Source: Primula veris
Taxonomy: Eukaryota; Streptophyta; Magnoliopsida; Ericales; Primulaceae
Assembly (NCBI GenBank): GCA_963682055.1
Contig: OY821743.1
Location: forward strand, 16,155,566 to 16,219,565
Direction of reading: 5' to 3'
DNA length: 64,000 nt
The notes under the pieces: generated by a model
What the model saw: only the letters and a program-made list of their open reading frames with translations
The model's database searches: none
Told to the model about the DNA's origin: nothing
Program-made: the position numbers and the translations under genes
Shown here: piece by piece, positions 10,446 through 23,540 of the stretch
Position numbering within the stretch: the stretch's first letter is position 1
How the letters are laid out: every line of letters starts with the position of its first letter

Positions 10446-13400
10446 ATATCCACTTTTTCTTTGGGTTCGGTGAGCCAATTTTATTTAGTTATGCTCAAAT
10501 AATTCATCTTAGTTAACTTTTGTGGTTGTTTTAACATCAAACTGTCTTAGTCTTTTTTACTTTTACATTGCGGTTCATCTAACTATACAGAACTAAAATA
10601 CTAATAGCTGAGTTTTTACCCTCCAGAAAAAAAAATTAAGAGCTGAGTTTTATTCATGGTCTTTGGAATCTAGACCTTAAAAGCTAAATATTTTTCTCAT
10701 TTCTAAAACTTGGCAACCAACAATCCTAAATTTTAATTTACATCCAGCTTATGAGTGGCACACTAATGAAGTAAAGTGCATGACCACAATATTAGAAATC
10801 CCATTATGTATGTATGTATTCTGTATGTAGGATATAATTAGATAACATTTCCGTAAAAAAACAGACAGATGATGAAGTGTTTATATGTAGAAAAGATATT
10901 GACGTGTTTACAACTACTGGATGGTGGAAAACAAATTTCTTAGAAACGTGATAATTTGTGTAGCAGACTAGTACTATTATGTACCCATATCATGTTTCTC
11001 TATAAATGAGTATGTTGTTTTGATGCATTTTAGTTAACTATTTAAGCAATGCATTAATGTATGCTAAAATGTATTCATATTTAATCATCAAAAACACCCC
11101 AAGAGGTCTTTATGAGTAAAAAGAGTGTATTTTCAAATGCAATCAACTGGCTAAGGCTTGCTAAGTTGCATAGTCAAACAAAATGTTTTAAAAGTCACGT
11201 CTAGTTGCAAATTGGGCGATGTCTAGGCTGTAGACAGAGCCTAAAAGCCGAAAACATTAGACGGGATTAAGCGAATTAGACGGTGATTAAGCGAATTAGG
11301 TGGAATTAAACGGTGATTAAGCGAATTAGGTGGAATTAGACGCTATGCGGACAATTTCCGGCTGAAGTCCGTCTTATGCCTTTTAGAAATGTACATATAT
11401 AAACTTTGGCACAATCTATCATTTAATCTTGTACTTTTAAGAAATTACGTGTCTAAAGAAATCATATATGTAAATGCTGTGTTTTGACTCAACCCCATTG
11501 TGTTTTAATTTAATCGTCAGCATCATTTTAGTTATTACGGCAGGGTGTTAATTATCTAATTTATTTTATGTAGTTAAAGTATCATATACTTATAATTGTT
11601 GTTTAGTGTGTTGGTAGTTGGTGTTAATTATCTTGTGCACGCTTGATGATGTTTAGGACGATAAAGTTGACTACTTTTTTTTAATTTTATTTTATAATAT
11701 TTACTGCTAGTAGAAGGTGGTGAACTAAATCAACCACTTTCATTAAATAATTGCAGTATTGATATATTGCACAAAAGACGGAGTTTATAATCTGTGTTTT
11801 TTGCTTGTAATACTTTATTCCTTATCGTGGCTTAAAAGTGGGGTACCCATCCCGAAATTTAGCACAAATCTTAGTTATGTGATTAAGACATTCTTGCTGA
11901 ACAGCTCACTTGCAGTTGCAGTAGTGATTGATATAATATTTCTTGTTTAATAACATTGCTAAAAAAATATCATTATATATTGAAAACCCTTAGTATATTC
12001 GAAAACCCTCTTAATAATATTATAATCTGAAGAAAAATTCTACCGATGGTCGCCGCACTTAATTAGTCTCGATTAGAAACTTGGAAGTTTTAGTTTTAAA
12101 TAAGACATTCAAGTACGAACGGAGAGAACGGGCCAACTGATGTTTGGCTTGATCAAAAGCAAAACCATGATGATGACAAACAAATTAACGAACTCGTGTG
12201 TAAGTTCGTAATACGCTCTTCGTTTCATGTTATTTGAACACTACCATGTGAAAGGCAATTTGGTCACCAGTATATATGCTAAATTTCATAATAAAAATGA
12301 ACCAGCGTGTTCATTTCGGTAGTTGAGCGCATATGGTTTCATAATGCAAATGTAACATGGAACAAAGGGAGTAATAAAATCCGGTCCCATAAAAATTAGG
12401 ACAGTTTTATAGTTATCAATCCTTTTTTCAAATAGAGTTAAGGAAGGTTCACGATAAAACTAGCGAATGCAGGTTATTAGTTATGCTAATGATAACGATT
12501 ACATAAGGAGATCAAATCTATCATTTTTTTACAATAAAGAAAGCATATCTGCGCATTTCCGAAATTTTATCCTATGCCCGGGGGCCCAAGTTAGCAAGAC
12601 CATTTTTACAATAAAAGAACCATATCTGTGCATTTCCGAAATCGGAAACTGTTAGTGTTTAAATTGAATGAACGAGTAGCAAATAAACTTGTGTTCCGAA
12701 AAATGGGAACGCTGGTTTATACAATATCTCAACATTACATAACTTGTGTTCCAAATAATATTGTCTCCTAATACGAAATGTTATCACGAAACTCACCAGT
12801 TAAAAGAAAATGGTGATTGGTTTACCCGACTGGATATCGGTTATCCGGCGTTTGGATAGAAATCTGACGGCCAAGATTAATTTCACTGGTATATATTACG
12901 TGATGATATTGATAAATACGTGTTTTTTTTCCTACAAGGGTATGTCTAGCATGCAATTATGATGTATTGTTGGGATTCGTATATAGCACATTGTAATAAT
13001 TGCAATTGGCTGTGTTATTGTTACATTATTATAAAATCATAGCTCATTGTCTTATTCATGGCCGCTTGCCCATGCTTAGCTTGATCACAATTAATGATTC
13101 ATGAAAATTTCTAGCAACTTGCAACATTTTATATTACAGCTATGTTCTATCTGTTGCGTACGTCGTGTAATTTGGCGTGTTCTTTCTTTGTTTTGTAATT
13201 GAGCCTTGTTATCGATTGTGTGATTATAAGTGTCCATGGAGAGCCCCCAAAAATATCGGCACTTATTTAACTTTATTAAGAATAATATAAAATTTCCCCA
13301 GAAAAAAATCACAAATAAACAAACAAAAAATGGAAATACTGAGCAGAATATAACGTAATATTTTCTTCAAACACAATACAAAATCAAACTTAAAGAAACA

Positions 13401-14190
13401 CAGAATTTAATTACCTTAATTATCAAAACTAATAACTGTTATAAAAAAAATGCATTTTTTTTTTCAATGTTTTTTTTCCCGGCGCCCTTCGACACGTTGC
13501 ACCTAAGCTCAAGGGTTGTATGGCTTATACGAGGACCGCCTCCGGGTAGAAGACGATTTATTTTTTTCTTTGAGAAGTTGAAAACCAACAAAAGCATTTC
13601 ATAATTATAAGTCAACAAAAACATTTATTGGTAGTTTTTTTTTCCGGAAAAATAATCTTTGTAATGCAGATTCTAATTTTTGTCTCTAAGTTAAAAGATA
13701 GTTTTTAAAAACCTTCAAGACAAAGTTTTTTTATTACGCTAATTTTTTTACCGGCAATTATCTTGTAACGGAGTAAAAGTCTTCAAGTTAGTTACTGTTT
13801 TAGACAAACTCTAACCACGTAGAGAAAAGAATATCAAATATAAGATGCCAATTGATAAAGGCCCTAAACATTACAATAGGTGAAGAACTGGGAGTATGCT
13901 TATTAAAAGAAAACTAACACTTACCATGTAGCTTAAATCTTAACGAAAAGGTCTAACAAATTCAAAGCAACCCAATTTAATACGAAAAGTAAGTCTCCTA
14001 GTTTCTCCACTGCTTTACCAGAAGATTTTTTTTAGTCATCAGAAAAGAATGCTTAAACACTAAGCAAGTGTGAAGTGTGCGGTGTTATAATTCATCCTTG
14101 GAAAGGTTAGCCTTACGTTGGTTAATGATGACCTCCTAATACACAACGATCAAATCAGTTTAGTCCGAAATAAAGGACAAAAGTATTAAG
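10446..14190. other. Gene-free region downstream of the receptor kinase
   Basis: No coding sequence with recognisable motifs. Minor repeats: a ~26-bp direct repeat with GGTGATTAAGCGAATTAG (11262-11345), and a pair sharing CATATCTGYGCATTTCCGAAAT (12520-12565, 12602-12645). A small GC-rich island at 13485-13552 has no identifiable function. Confidence 0.6.
11262..11345. repeat. Short tandem repeat, ~26-bp unit
   Basis: Three imperfect copies of GACGGTGATTAAGCGAATTAG / GGTGGAATTAAACGGTG follow one another directly. No associated gene. Confidence 0.7.
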
Positions 14191-14193
14191 CTA

Positions 14194-14712
14194 AAAAAGG
14201 GGTTTTTTTTTTGGTTTAGTACACCAACCTATCTGATTTTAACGATTTGGGACTCACCTTCAAATTTTCCAATTTAGGTACCACACTGTATAATAAATTT
14301 CCAATTTAGGTACCACAGTCTTAATAAATCACGAAATCACGTGACATTTGACAAACATTAATTTGAGAGGCTAATTTGACAATTTTGTATAAAAATATGT
14401 CATCCTATAAAAATATTTTTTCTAATTTCACACACAACAAAAAATTGAATTATATGCAAAAAAAATTTATGTGTAAAATTGGGATAAAAGTTTTTCTAGG
14501 ATGACATATTTTTGTGCAAAGTTGTCAAATTAGTCTATCAAATTAATGTTTGTCAAATATCACGTGACATGATTTCGTGATTTATTAAGACGGTGGTACC
14601 TAAATTGAAAATTTATTTAGTGTGGTATCTAAATTGGTAAATTTGAAAGGTGAGTATCCAAATCGTTAACCGCAGATAGGTTGAGGTAGTAAATGTAATT
14701 TTTCCCGCTAAA
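14194..14712. mobile_element. Foldback MITE with ~240-bp inverted arms
   Basis: Nearly the whole element folds on itself. Left-arm motifs AACCTATCTG, AACGATTTGG, TTTAGGTACCAC, AATCACGTGACAT and TATGTCATCCTA reappear in reverse complement and reverse order in the right arm. The centre is AT-rich, near 14430-14470. There is no reading frame. Long inverted arms suggest a Mutator-like or similar foldback family. A related end occurs at 36.84-36.97 kb. Confidence 0.85.
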
Positions 14713-16000
14713 AAAAGATATGTACTATTATTGAAAGGTAAACATTTTTTACCGTGAAGTGAACTATTAAGTTCCATTCGTTTTACTATGACGACATGTG
14801 ACTTTATTTCCGTTTAGCACAGTTGGGCTCACTAATTGATGGTGTGTTTGAATTGTATCATATTGCGAGGATCTTAGATTTCGGCCTAAATTATTTACAC
14901 TCCTTATTTTTATTTCCTCTACACAAAATGCGATGGCTGCCAAGTAGTGCAGATGGGATTTAGAAAATATACAAATTGGATGAAAGATTCAAACTATACT
15001 TTTAAGGCATGTTATTATATAATTATAATTATTATATATGTGATGGACTAATTAATTACTCGAGATTTTTGATTACTGGAATTTAGTCTCTGATCCAGGA
15101 TGAGATGTTCTGGATAGCCAGGATCACATTTGGACTTTGATGAGATTGGATGGTGTTGGAATGTATATTTTTCATGAACAAATTTTGTGTCTGATAAGTT
15201 AAGAAAAATGGTTCAAATGGTTTTTCTTCTATTGTGTGGTTCTATACTTCTAATTTGCTTCTAGCCTCATGTTTTTGACTCATTTTTCTGGTTTTCTTTT
15301 GCTCCTGGAATTTTAAAAAGCCATGTTTTAGTTGTAGTTTCGGTTTAGCATGGAGAGTAAAGTGCTTTAATTTCTTTTGAAGTTATATTACATCTCTATG
15401 TTGTAGCTTAAGTGTAAAGATGCATCTACTAGTTTGTTGTATCATGTATGTTAGCGCAAGCTTGGTACTTCGATAAACCTGCTGATTTGAGTAAAATGGA
15501 AAGTACATTGCCTCTTTGCAGTTTTTTTTTAATTTATCTTTTACGACTTTGCTAGTAAATCAGGTAAAATATTTCTTGGTTTTGAAAGCATTTCTTGGTT
15601 GCGGATACTGATTGTTGTTTTTTGTATGAGTTGTAGATCAATGTATATTACTTAATGTCAAAAAATTCAACTTTGGCTAACTAAAATAGTAGGAGAATTA
15701 TGTTTATTAGCAAAACTTGGTTAATAAATATTTGTAGAAATTTATTGCTCTGTGGTCGATTACGTGAAAAAAGTAAGAGGTTCTATAGGTCTTTCTTACT
15801 GTTGTTAACGAACATCCAGACCAACTCGTTCAAAATCCATCTTATATGAAGTAACACTGCCACGATACATATACTTATCAGAGTATTTTGTGCCCGAATT
15901 TCAGCTCAAGGACTCAATGGTATTAGATTGTGTTATTTGGATAAAAACAGTAAAAAGATGCGCTGGGCGTCCATTTCCATCTTTAGCCATATCCACTTCA
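14713..16000. other. No gene seen
   Basis: T-rich, intron-like sequence without an open frame of note or recognisable element. It lies immediately 3' of the minus-strand EG45-like pseudogene. Confidence 0.55.
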
Positions 16001-16005
16001 AAACT

Positions 16006-18906
16006 TCAGACTCTGCAATATCAAATTTGAAATTAATAATATTAAGAAATAATTAATTGAAAGAAAGCATAAAAACAGTTGGAATTTGAATACACGTACA
16101 ACTCATATGTAATGCGAATTTTATTAGCGTCCATATTTGATATCTGGTTAAAAGCTTCTTGTGAAAGATCTATGGTACCATCACACACTGGTGTTGGGCA
16201 TAGATCGACAATTTTAACCGTCACTGATCCTTCCTTGCACGGTTGGACGTCGTTGTCATATACATAACTGGTGCAAGCGACCTTGTAAAATCTCCCACAA
16301 GCAGCGCCATTTTCCCATATTTCTTCACTTGCAGCTGCAATATTTGTTCCTTCCTTTACAAATCCATAACATGCTGAAGCTACACACAAAAGAAAAATAG
16401 AAAAAAAAAGAGACAATTAGAAGATTTTTTAAAACAGAAAAGGATACACATTTGATGTGGAAGAGCAAAATAATGTAAAGGAAAATGCTAACTGTATATA
16501 TTAAAACTTTGAATTTTACTACAATATATATTTATTTATTCAAATTGTGTGTGTAAAGGTCAATAGGCTTCAACAATGCCCGAATGCTAATACACTAAAA
16601 CCTCTATAAATTAATATAGTTGTACCATATAAATTTATTAATTTAGAAAGATATTAATTAATAGATTAATTAATTATTTTTATTTTAAATAGGTTTTTAT
16701 AGATTCAATAAGCATACTCGTTAATACTAATATAAAACTCATTATATACTAATATTACTCATTAAACTCGTTAGTTTCTAATATATAGTATCCCGATAAA
16801 TTCTAAGTTTCTAATATTGGGATTCGGTTCACGCCAAATACAATATACAGCGGATGTGATAATAATTTTCACCAACAAATCAGATACGTTTCGGCTTTAC
16901 AATAAGATTTGAGTCTTGACCCATTAACATTAAAGAAATCCATATATGGACCATTATATATATGCCACTAATGATACATAACATGCAGGTGTATCACTAT
17001 TTGATATATTACTTACTTATAATACACCTACAACTTTTTGACACTCTTTAACACGGATATTTATCAACAGCTTTCCATTAAAGAGATGAATATATCTACT
17101 AGAGTTCTCGTAATTTGTATCGTGAACATGATAGTTATTATATGTCTCGAATGTGTCTAAAAGCCCAATTTGTTAACTAGCTCATTGATAAAAACTAGTC
17201 CAAATCAAGTGTTATTCGCCAACAAATAAAACTGATGCTAAAACATGTTTTGATCGAAATTAATCTCCACATAATGAGCGTTTATGTTTGTTTTTTCACT
17301 AATTTATTAAGTGTCAAGTCTATGAAATTAATGAACGGTCCTGCAGGGTCCCTGACATATGATTAAGTCGAGGAATTTAGGTTCTACTTGTGGTACAAAA
17401 ATAAACCAACAGATCATCAGTAAGAAAAATATGTTTGAAAATCTGTAAGCCTGTAATTATCTGTACTTGAAATTCTTTATATAAGAGTTATCCCACAGTA
17501 AGTATTAGTGGCAAGACTAATTACAATGCAACATTAATCCTTTTTAAACATAATACAGATCCAAACTTAAACCAACTACGACCAAATTTAAAACGTATAT
17601 AATTTATATCAAAAAATTAAAAAAAATTCTTGTCACATTTAATTAAAACGACACCTAATTAATACGCTAATATTGGTGTTGTTTGCATGGCCTTTTAAAT
17701 CATATTGAAAGGTCATGAATGGATTTTGGAACGGCGCCTTTGTGAGTATGATATAAAAAATAAATGACCTAAAATATGATATTATACAATAAGTGTAGCT
17801 TAGTTGCGATATTGTATTCTAAGAATATATATATATCACTTACATATATAATGGGGGACACTTCATCGGCGGACCAATACCAAATATTTAGGGTTACAAA
17901 AGTATAAATACATAATATTTTTCAAATCGTAAAGAGTGGAAAAACAGGATTTTATAATATTTTTGTTACTATTTTTTCTTTTTTGTACCCGGTTTCTAAA
18001 TTTTTTAATTTTTCTTTTTTGTACTTGGTTTCTAATTTTTTTTCCCTTTTTGGTCAATTTTAACATTTTTTTCAAAGTCTAAAAAAAAGTCACAGCAATA
18101 AAGTCACGTTCAACATTTGAAAATTAACCAAAAGTAAAATAAAAATTAGAAAACAAGATAAAATAAATAAAATTTAAGAAAAAAATGGTATGACAAGGAA
18201 AAGTATAAAGAAACGAATGTATAAAAAAGTAAAATTAAGAAACCGAACTATTAAAAAGAAATAATATGAACAAAGAAAGTTATAAAAATATTACAAACCC
18301 GGAAAAGTCAAACTTATTTTATTAAATACTCAAGTTATTTTACACAATTTCATTATAATTAATTTGCATACAAACTACCAAAAGTTATTTTAAATTTCAT
18401 TCACAACAACCACCGTATGTTATTATTATTATTATAGTTTAGATTTTTCAAATATGTGTATCACGTATCAATACGGTATATAAGTTAGTGTTATAATGTA
18501 TTTAATTTGCTTGTTATTTTATTTTTAATTAGTACTATTTGCATCAAAGAAAACGTTATAGTATGTTATTACAGTAACAATATATAATTTTGAAAGCGGT
18601 TGCCAAAAAAAATATTTAATATGTTGCTAGAATAAATTATATATAAATTATTTCGAAAAACGCTATTAAAAAAAATTAATTTCTGAAAAGTGTAGGGTTA
18701 GGATGACAATCCTGCTCACACTGTGCCGCCCCTCGGACAGTTTTTGACATGGCATGTCAGTTTATATTTTGTGGTAGCAGGATTTAATCTGTCATATATA
18801 ATTTAGGAAAGATAGCTCACGGTTATATGGAGGAGTATAATACGTTGCAGTCCCATCATCTGCATGAACCAAGTGCAATTGAGAGAAAGATAAGGAACTT
18901 TATCAT
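16006..18906 (-). pseudogene. EG45-like (plant natriuretic peptide-like) gene copy with broken first exon
   Basis: Exon 2 (16379-16103) encodes a clean EG45/double-psi beta-barrel domain: SACYGF, AAASEEIWENGAACGR, VKIVDLCPTPVCDGT, DLSQEAF. Exon 3 supplies AGTCTGA (16012-16006), giving the family-like end ITYEV-stop. Exon 1 lies at 18906-18812: after the join it reads ADDGTATYYTPPYNPSACYGF-like, but its ATG (18906) is in another frame and stops after 16 codons. Compared with the sister gene at 25.3 kb, the signal-peptide stretch is 2 nt shorter. An hAT-like MITE lies within ~5 bp upstream of the ATG. Intact members are small secreted proteins related to expansins. This copy is probably inactive unless another start is used. 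Confidence 0.8.
16580..16830. repeat. AT-rich repeat with CTCTATAAATTAATA motifs, probable degenerate MITE
   Basis: Variants of CTCTATAAATTAATAT, AATTTATTAATTT and ACTCGTTA recur, resembling a dispersed AT-rich plant element. It sits in the large intron of the EG45-like pseudogene. No termini or target duplication can be assigned. Confidence 0.35.
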
Positions 18907-18910
18907 GGTT

Positions 18911-19060
18911 AAGGGGCGAAGCCAGAAATGGTAAACGGGTGTCAAAATTTAGAATATAAAAATACGAGTGTCAAAATACATTATCAAAAATTTTAAAAAT
19001 CATAATTTTGGGAATTATGAGGGTACCGTCGCCGCCGAGTATGCACTTAGCTTCCCGTGA
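18911..19060. mobile_element. hAT-like MITE at the 5' edge of the EG45 pseudogene
   Basis: It begins AGGGGCGAAGCCAGAAATGG and carries GGGTGTCAAAATTTAGAATATAA and GGGTACCGTCGCC. This matches, in opposite orientation, the element at 21683-21865. Ends are CAGGGGCG-like. It lies almost directly before the start codon of the minus-strand pseudogene, separating it from its former promoter. Confidence 0.65.
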
Positions 19061-20700
19061 TGACCATTATTATTATTTATTCTTTAATAATCTATTATAG
19101 TACTAGTGCAGTATAATATTTGGGTGATGAAAAGCTAGTGCATGAAAGGGCTAATTATATACTTTTGGTTGCACTATAAGCTCGCTATATAACTACCAAA
19201 TTATTTTTTATTGTATTCTCATTTGAGCCGGCTTTATATCCCATCTTTACATAAAAACACCAAGTATATATACTGGGAATCTGAAAACAAAGAGATTGAC
19301 GTCTCTTTGAATTAAACTACATACTGATTTACCATGTACAATGAACTTTGGAATTATACGAACATGATGATATCATGTTTATAGAATTGTATTTGCATTC
19401 AAAGTTAATAAAGTAGATGCTGCACTCAAACCATTTAATAATATTTGTTTTAAAGAACAGGTCCTTAATAAACCAATTCAAATTGTCTGGTCATCTGTTC
19501 ATAAGTGATCATCACGTGCTTCGGACATGGGATCGGATTACAGGTTGCTTTGTTACAAGCTATAAAGCGATCGATCAATTAAATCACTGTGATCAAATCA
19601 AATGTTACGCTTAAATTGATTGATCTATGGTTAAGCTAGCGATGAAGAGTAGATGGGCGGTTAAGCGGTCAGCGATCATGGCGTTCGTGAGGCTCTAAGA
19701 TCAATGCAAGTAGATATGACAGCTCTACTAAGAGAAATATAGAGAGAGAGCAAAAGAATATGTAAATACTATATACATATACGATGAATATAAATTTATG
19801 TGTGATAATTCAAATGTTTAATTTCAATCCTGAGTTCAAATTGTACCCAAGGGTCGAGATGCGGTGTAAGAATGAGACTAAAAAGGGCCGGGAGCGAGTC
19901 ACTAACCATCCCTAGTTTTTGTATAGAATGAATGATGATATACGAATACAATTTTTAACACGCTCATACAAACATTTGCTGATAGTAATTGATTTAATTA
20001 ACTCGATATAGGATCACCAACCCTCAACGAGTCTCTGGATGAATTTGTGTTAAAATATCTCGACATATATCATTAAACTTTTATGTGTATATACATGAGA
20101 CTTAAGAGTACTCACACCTGTCTTTGTAGTGAGCAATATACTATGTATATGGTGTATATGTGATGATCACTAATTAGTCTATATAAGAACATGTTTTGCT
20201 TATACATGTACACGAATTATAAGAAACATGCATGTACAATGGTGTATCAGATTTAAGCAATGTACGTATAAGTACTTTTTAAAAATATTTTATTAGTGAA
20301 CAAAGTGATAAAGTTATAGGACAAAATAAAATAATAATCAAATAACAACATTTTAATCCGATATATAAGACAAAGTATTACTAACGTGCGTGAAAGAGAA
20401 CAAATTGGAGGCCGGTACAACTTTAAGATTATTATTAGGTTTCAGTCCTTAGAAACGGTATTTTTATTTTTTTTATACATACACTATTACAAATTCTCTA
20501 AGAATATTACTACGACATATACTTTGTCCGAGGACATAAATCAATTCCTTTTTTTACTTCTTTGTTAGCTACGCCACTAAAAACATCACGTGCATCAAGT
20601 GCCTAAGCAATGAGGGCCTTATTATTTTAGCAACCCGGCCCTACCTGTTAATTTTTCGTCATCTATTTTAATATTCAAAAAACTATTTTAAAAAAAATCA
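19061..20700. other. No gene seen
   Basis: Intergenic AT-rich sequence with short chance frames only. Confidence 0.55.
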
Positions 20701-20708
20701 TCTATCGA

Positions 20709-21145
20709 CACTACAAGAAATATGAAAACTAGAGACCAAAATTTAAACACAAAACCTAAAACGGTCTCCAAATGATAGATTTTCGAGAGCAAATTTTCTT
20801 TTGGTCTCGAAAGATAAATGTTTAGAGACGAAAATATTTCTTTTGTCCTTAAATCTATATATTTAGAGATCACTAGAAAACAAAAAAATTGATTGTTAAT
20901 GAGAATCTAATACCAACATTAGGGAAACACGTTATTGTGTTTCTAAATATCTTTTGGGCAAAATAATTCAGTCATCTTTTGTTGGTACCGGATTGTTTTT
21001 AAGGACCATTTTTTCTGTTTTTGGTCTCAAAATATATTTATTTAGCGACTAAAAAATTATGTTGGTCCTTAAAAAATATCATTTAGAGACCGATTTTGAA
21101 ACTGTCTCTAAATTTTAATTTTCAAAACTCTATTTTCTTGTAGTG
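20709..21145. mobile_element. CACTA (En/Spm)-type MITE
   Basis: Terminal inverted repeats are CACTACAAGAAA at the left and TTTCTTGTAGTG at the right. Flanking triplets are CGA and TGA, a near-match to the 3-bp target duplication of CACTA elements. Subterminal GAGACC/GGTCTC motifs recur on both sides. No transposase is present, so it is non-autonomous. Confidence 0.88.
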
Positions 21146-21682
21146 TGACCACGTGACAGTCCGTTAACACCGATCTAAATGACTAATATGGCTTAGACCA
21201 GGGTGTGTAAGGTATTACCTACATATTACTAAGAGATATGAAAAGATATTGTCTACTAAGGATATTTCCATGTGATGTAATAATTTGGTAATATAGCTAG
21301 CTTATAACAACGTCGCGACTAATAATTCTTGTTTATAGAGGACATAACACTACAGGGCTTGGCCCTATAGGTGAAGGTAGCTAGGGTTTAGTTCTCTCCG
21401 TTAGAGAGATGCGTGCGGCTAAAACAAAATGATGAACTTCTTGCAAAGAGAATTTTATTGAGAGTCTCGCTATCAAGATAAATGGAAATTAATTGTCGAG
21501 CGTATGAAAGTATATTGAACGATTGTGGGGGAGGATTTGGGAAGCCTCGAGGCAGAGAGTTCTTGTATTGCTGCTTCTTTGAGCTTTTAGCTTATTCGAC
21601 CTAAAAGAATTAATTAGGACTATAAATGAAGCAAAACGAACAAAACCCGGCTTTGTTTATGTTTGTTCAATTTCGATATGGG

Positions 21683-21865
21683 CAGGGGCGAACCTAAATG
21701 GAGATCATGGGGTGCGACGGCACCCCCAAAATTCCGAAAATTAGAGTTTTTTAATTTTTGACCATGTGTTTTCACTAAAATACGTTAAAAACGATGATTT
21801 GGTAGAACTCATTTTTATATTCTAAATTTTGACACCCTCATATAGTATTTCTGGCTCCGCCCATG
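21683..21865. mobile_element. hAT-like MITE (same family as 18911-19060)
   Basis: Left end CAGGGGCGAACCTAAATGG, right end ATTTCTGGCTCCGCCCATG, giving imperfect inverted termini (CAGGGGCG and CATGGGCGGAGCC). The internal sequence matches the copy beside the EG45 pseudogene in inverted orientation. No 8-bp target duplication is recognisable. Confidence 0.7.
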
Positions 21866-22529
21866 TCTATGAGAGGTGTCATCGATATAATTTAAGGGAC
21901 AACTGCAAAGAATTACTCACCAGACCAGATAAAAGGTTTGTGAAGAGTTTATTACAGAAAAATGTGAGGATACCGTTAGAACGTATCGGCTTGTCGCTAA
22001 AGTGAGTATCGCTAGACTTTGGCCACACAACAACATAATATTTTTGAAAATTTTTAAAAAAATAGAAGATATTTTTTTTATGTGAGTTTTTCGTGTGACA
22101 AATTGATTAAGGTTTTGGATACATCCGACTTGAGCCTCTTAATTTGAGTATTTTAATCGAGGCAACAGTTTTTCATGGTTAAAAGCCTAAAAAGTAATAT
22201 CAACCCAACTCTAAGTTTTGTTGCATTTCTAAACTTTTCTATGCAAAAAAACTTACCTTTTAAGCGAGAAATTAAGATTTTGGATTTACGAAGTTTAAAG
22301 ACTTTTATATATGAAAACGTACGTTATACCATTTAACTGAAAGGTTAGCGTTTTCTAACAGGCTCATTAAGCAAGAAAGGAGTTTTATGCTTTTATTTTC
22401 AGTAATCACATAATCTCATATATTTAGGAGTCGTTGGTCCGTAGGGCAGACCTAGAGAGAAGAGAGGGTGATCGAAGTGGGGAGTTTGAATACGTTTGAC
22501 TAATTTTTGAACTTTTCTTCAACCGCAAG

Positions 22530-22750
22530 TGAATCCAAAATGGTATTTGAAATGTATGTGCATCAACACAAGAAGTATAGACACTTCATGCTATAAAGCA
22601 CATACATCAGGTTATGAAGTATGTACGATTCAATTTAAAATGTATATAGACTACTTAAAGTTACTATTTATGTACATCGGAGGCTATAATGCAAATGCAT
22701 TTCATACAATCATGTATATACAACTGTACATACACTTCAAGTTACTCTTA
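22530..22750. repeat. Possible degenerate ~21-bp-period array (ATGTA/CTTCA motifs)
   Basis: GAAATGTATGTGCAT, GAAGTATAGACACTTCATG, GAAGTATGTACGATTCA and AAATGTATATAGACTAC recur at roughly 20-22-bp spacing. Conservation is weak, and it is the least certain of the short-period arrays in this window. Confidence 0.4.
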
Positions 22751-23535
22751 TGAAAAAATTACCCTATAAGTTTTTCATTTATTAAGAAACGAGTTCATAT
22801 ATATAGCCATCGTCCCGTCGCTAACAAATTCACGAAATTGAAAACAGTTAACGCCACCCTAATCTATTTTTACTTAATCAATTCACCATAGCTTGTTCAA
22901 AACCCAATAAAATGCAAAACCATCTATGTCAAATCTGTTTTAATCAATTCCACCATTTCAATGAAATTTGGGAATATTACTTGATCCGGCGAAAATTATA
23001 GATCCGATGAAAAGTTAATCTCTAATGGGGTGTTTGGATTATAAGATGATGGTACTTGAGCTCACGATGAGGTGGTAGTGTTGGAGCTCGCGGCTAAGTG
23101 GTGGTGTCGGTGATCCGACGGGTCCAATATAGTAGAGGTGGAGAGATGGAAGAAAGGGAGGGGCAGTTTTCGAGTGGAAATTTTTGTAGAGTTTTGTTTT
23201 GATTTTACAACACACAGGTCTTATATTCTATTATTTATGGGTATTAAAGTTTGTTTATGCTTTTGAGTAATATAGATATTTTAAAGGTAGCAAACTACAA
23301 ATGAGTAATTCCCTTTCGACTTTGTTATATTATTTGAAGACAAAACATACAACTATGTTAACGAAAGGTACAAAAGTATGAAGATCAAAATGAACATTTT
23401 AACTGTGAACCCTCGAATTTCAACAAAACTCGATTCATTAGTGTGCTACAGTTTTATTTAAACATAAGGAGGAAGAAGCATTGCATAATAGCATGGTACA
23501 TATCTTCCACCAAAGCAATCCTGATGCCCGTTTGA
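22751..23535. other. No gene seen
   Basis: Intergenic sequence 3' of the intact EG45-like gene. A purine-rich GGTGGTG-containing stretch lies near 23050-23160. No coding assignment. Confidence 0.5.
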
Positions 23536-23540
23536 GAACT

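Noticed and set aside
13485..13552. GC-rich patch as a possible RNA gene
   Set aside because: Only a short CCCGG/CCGGG pairing can be drawn; no tRNA or snoRNA boxes.
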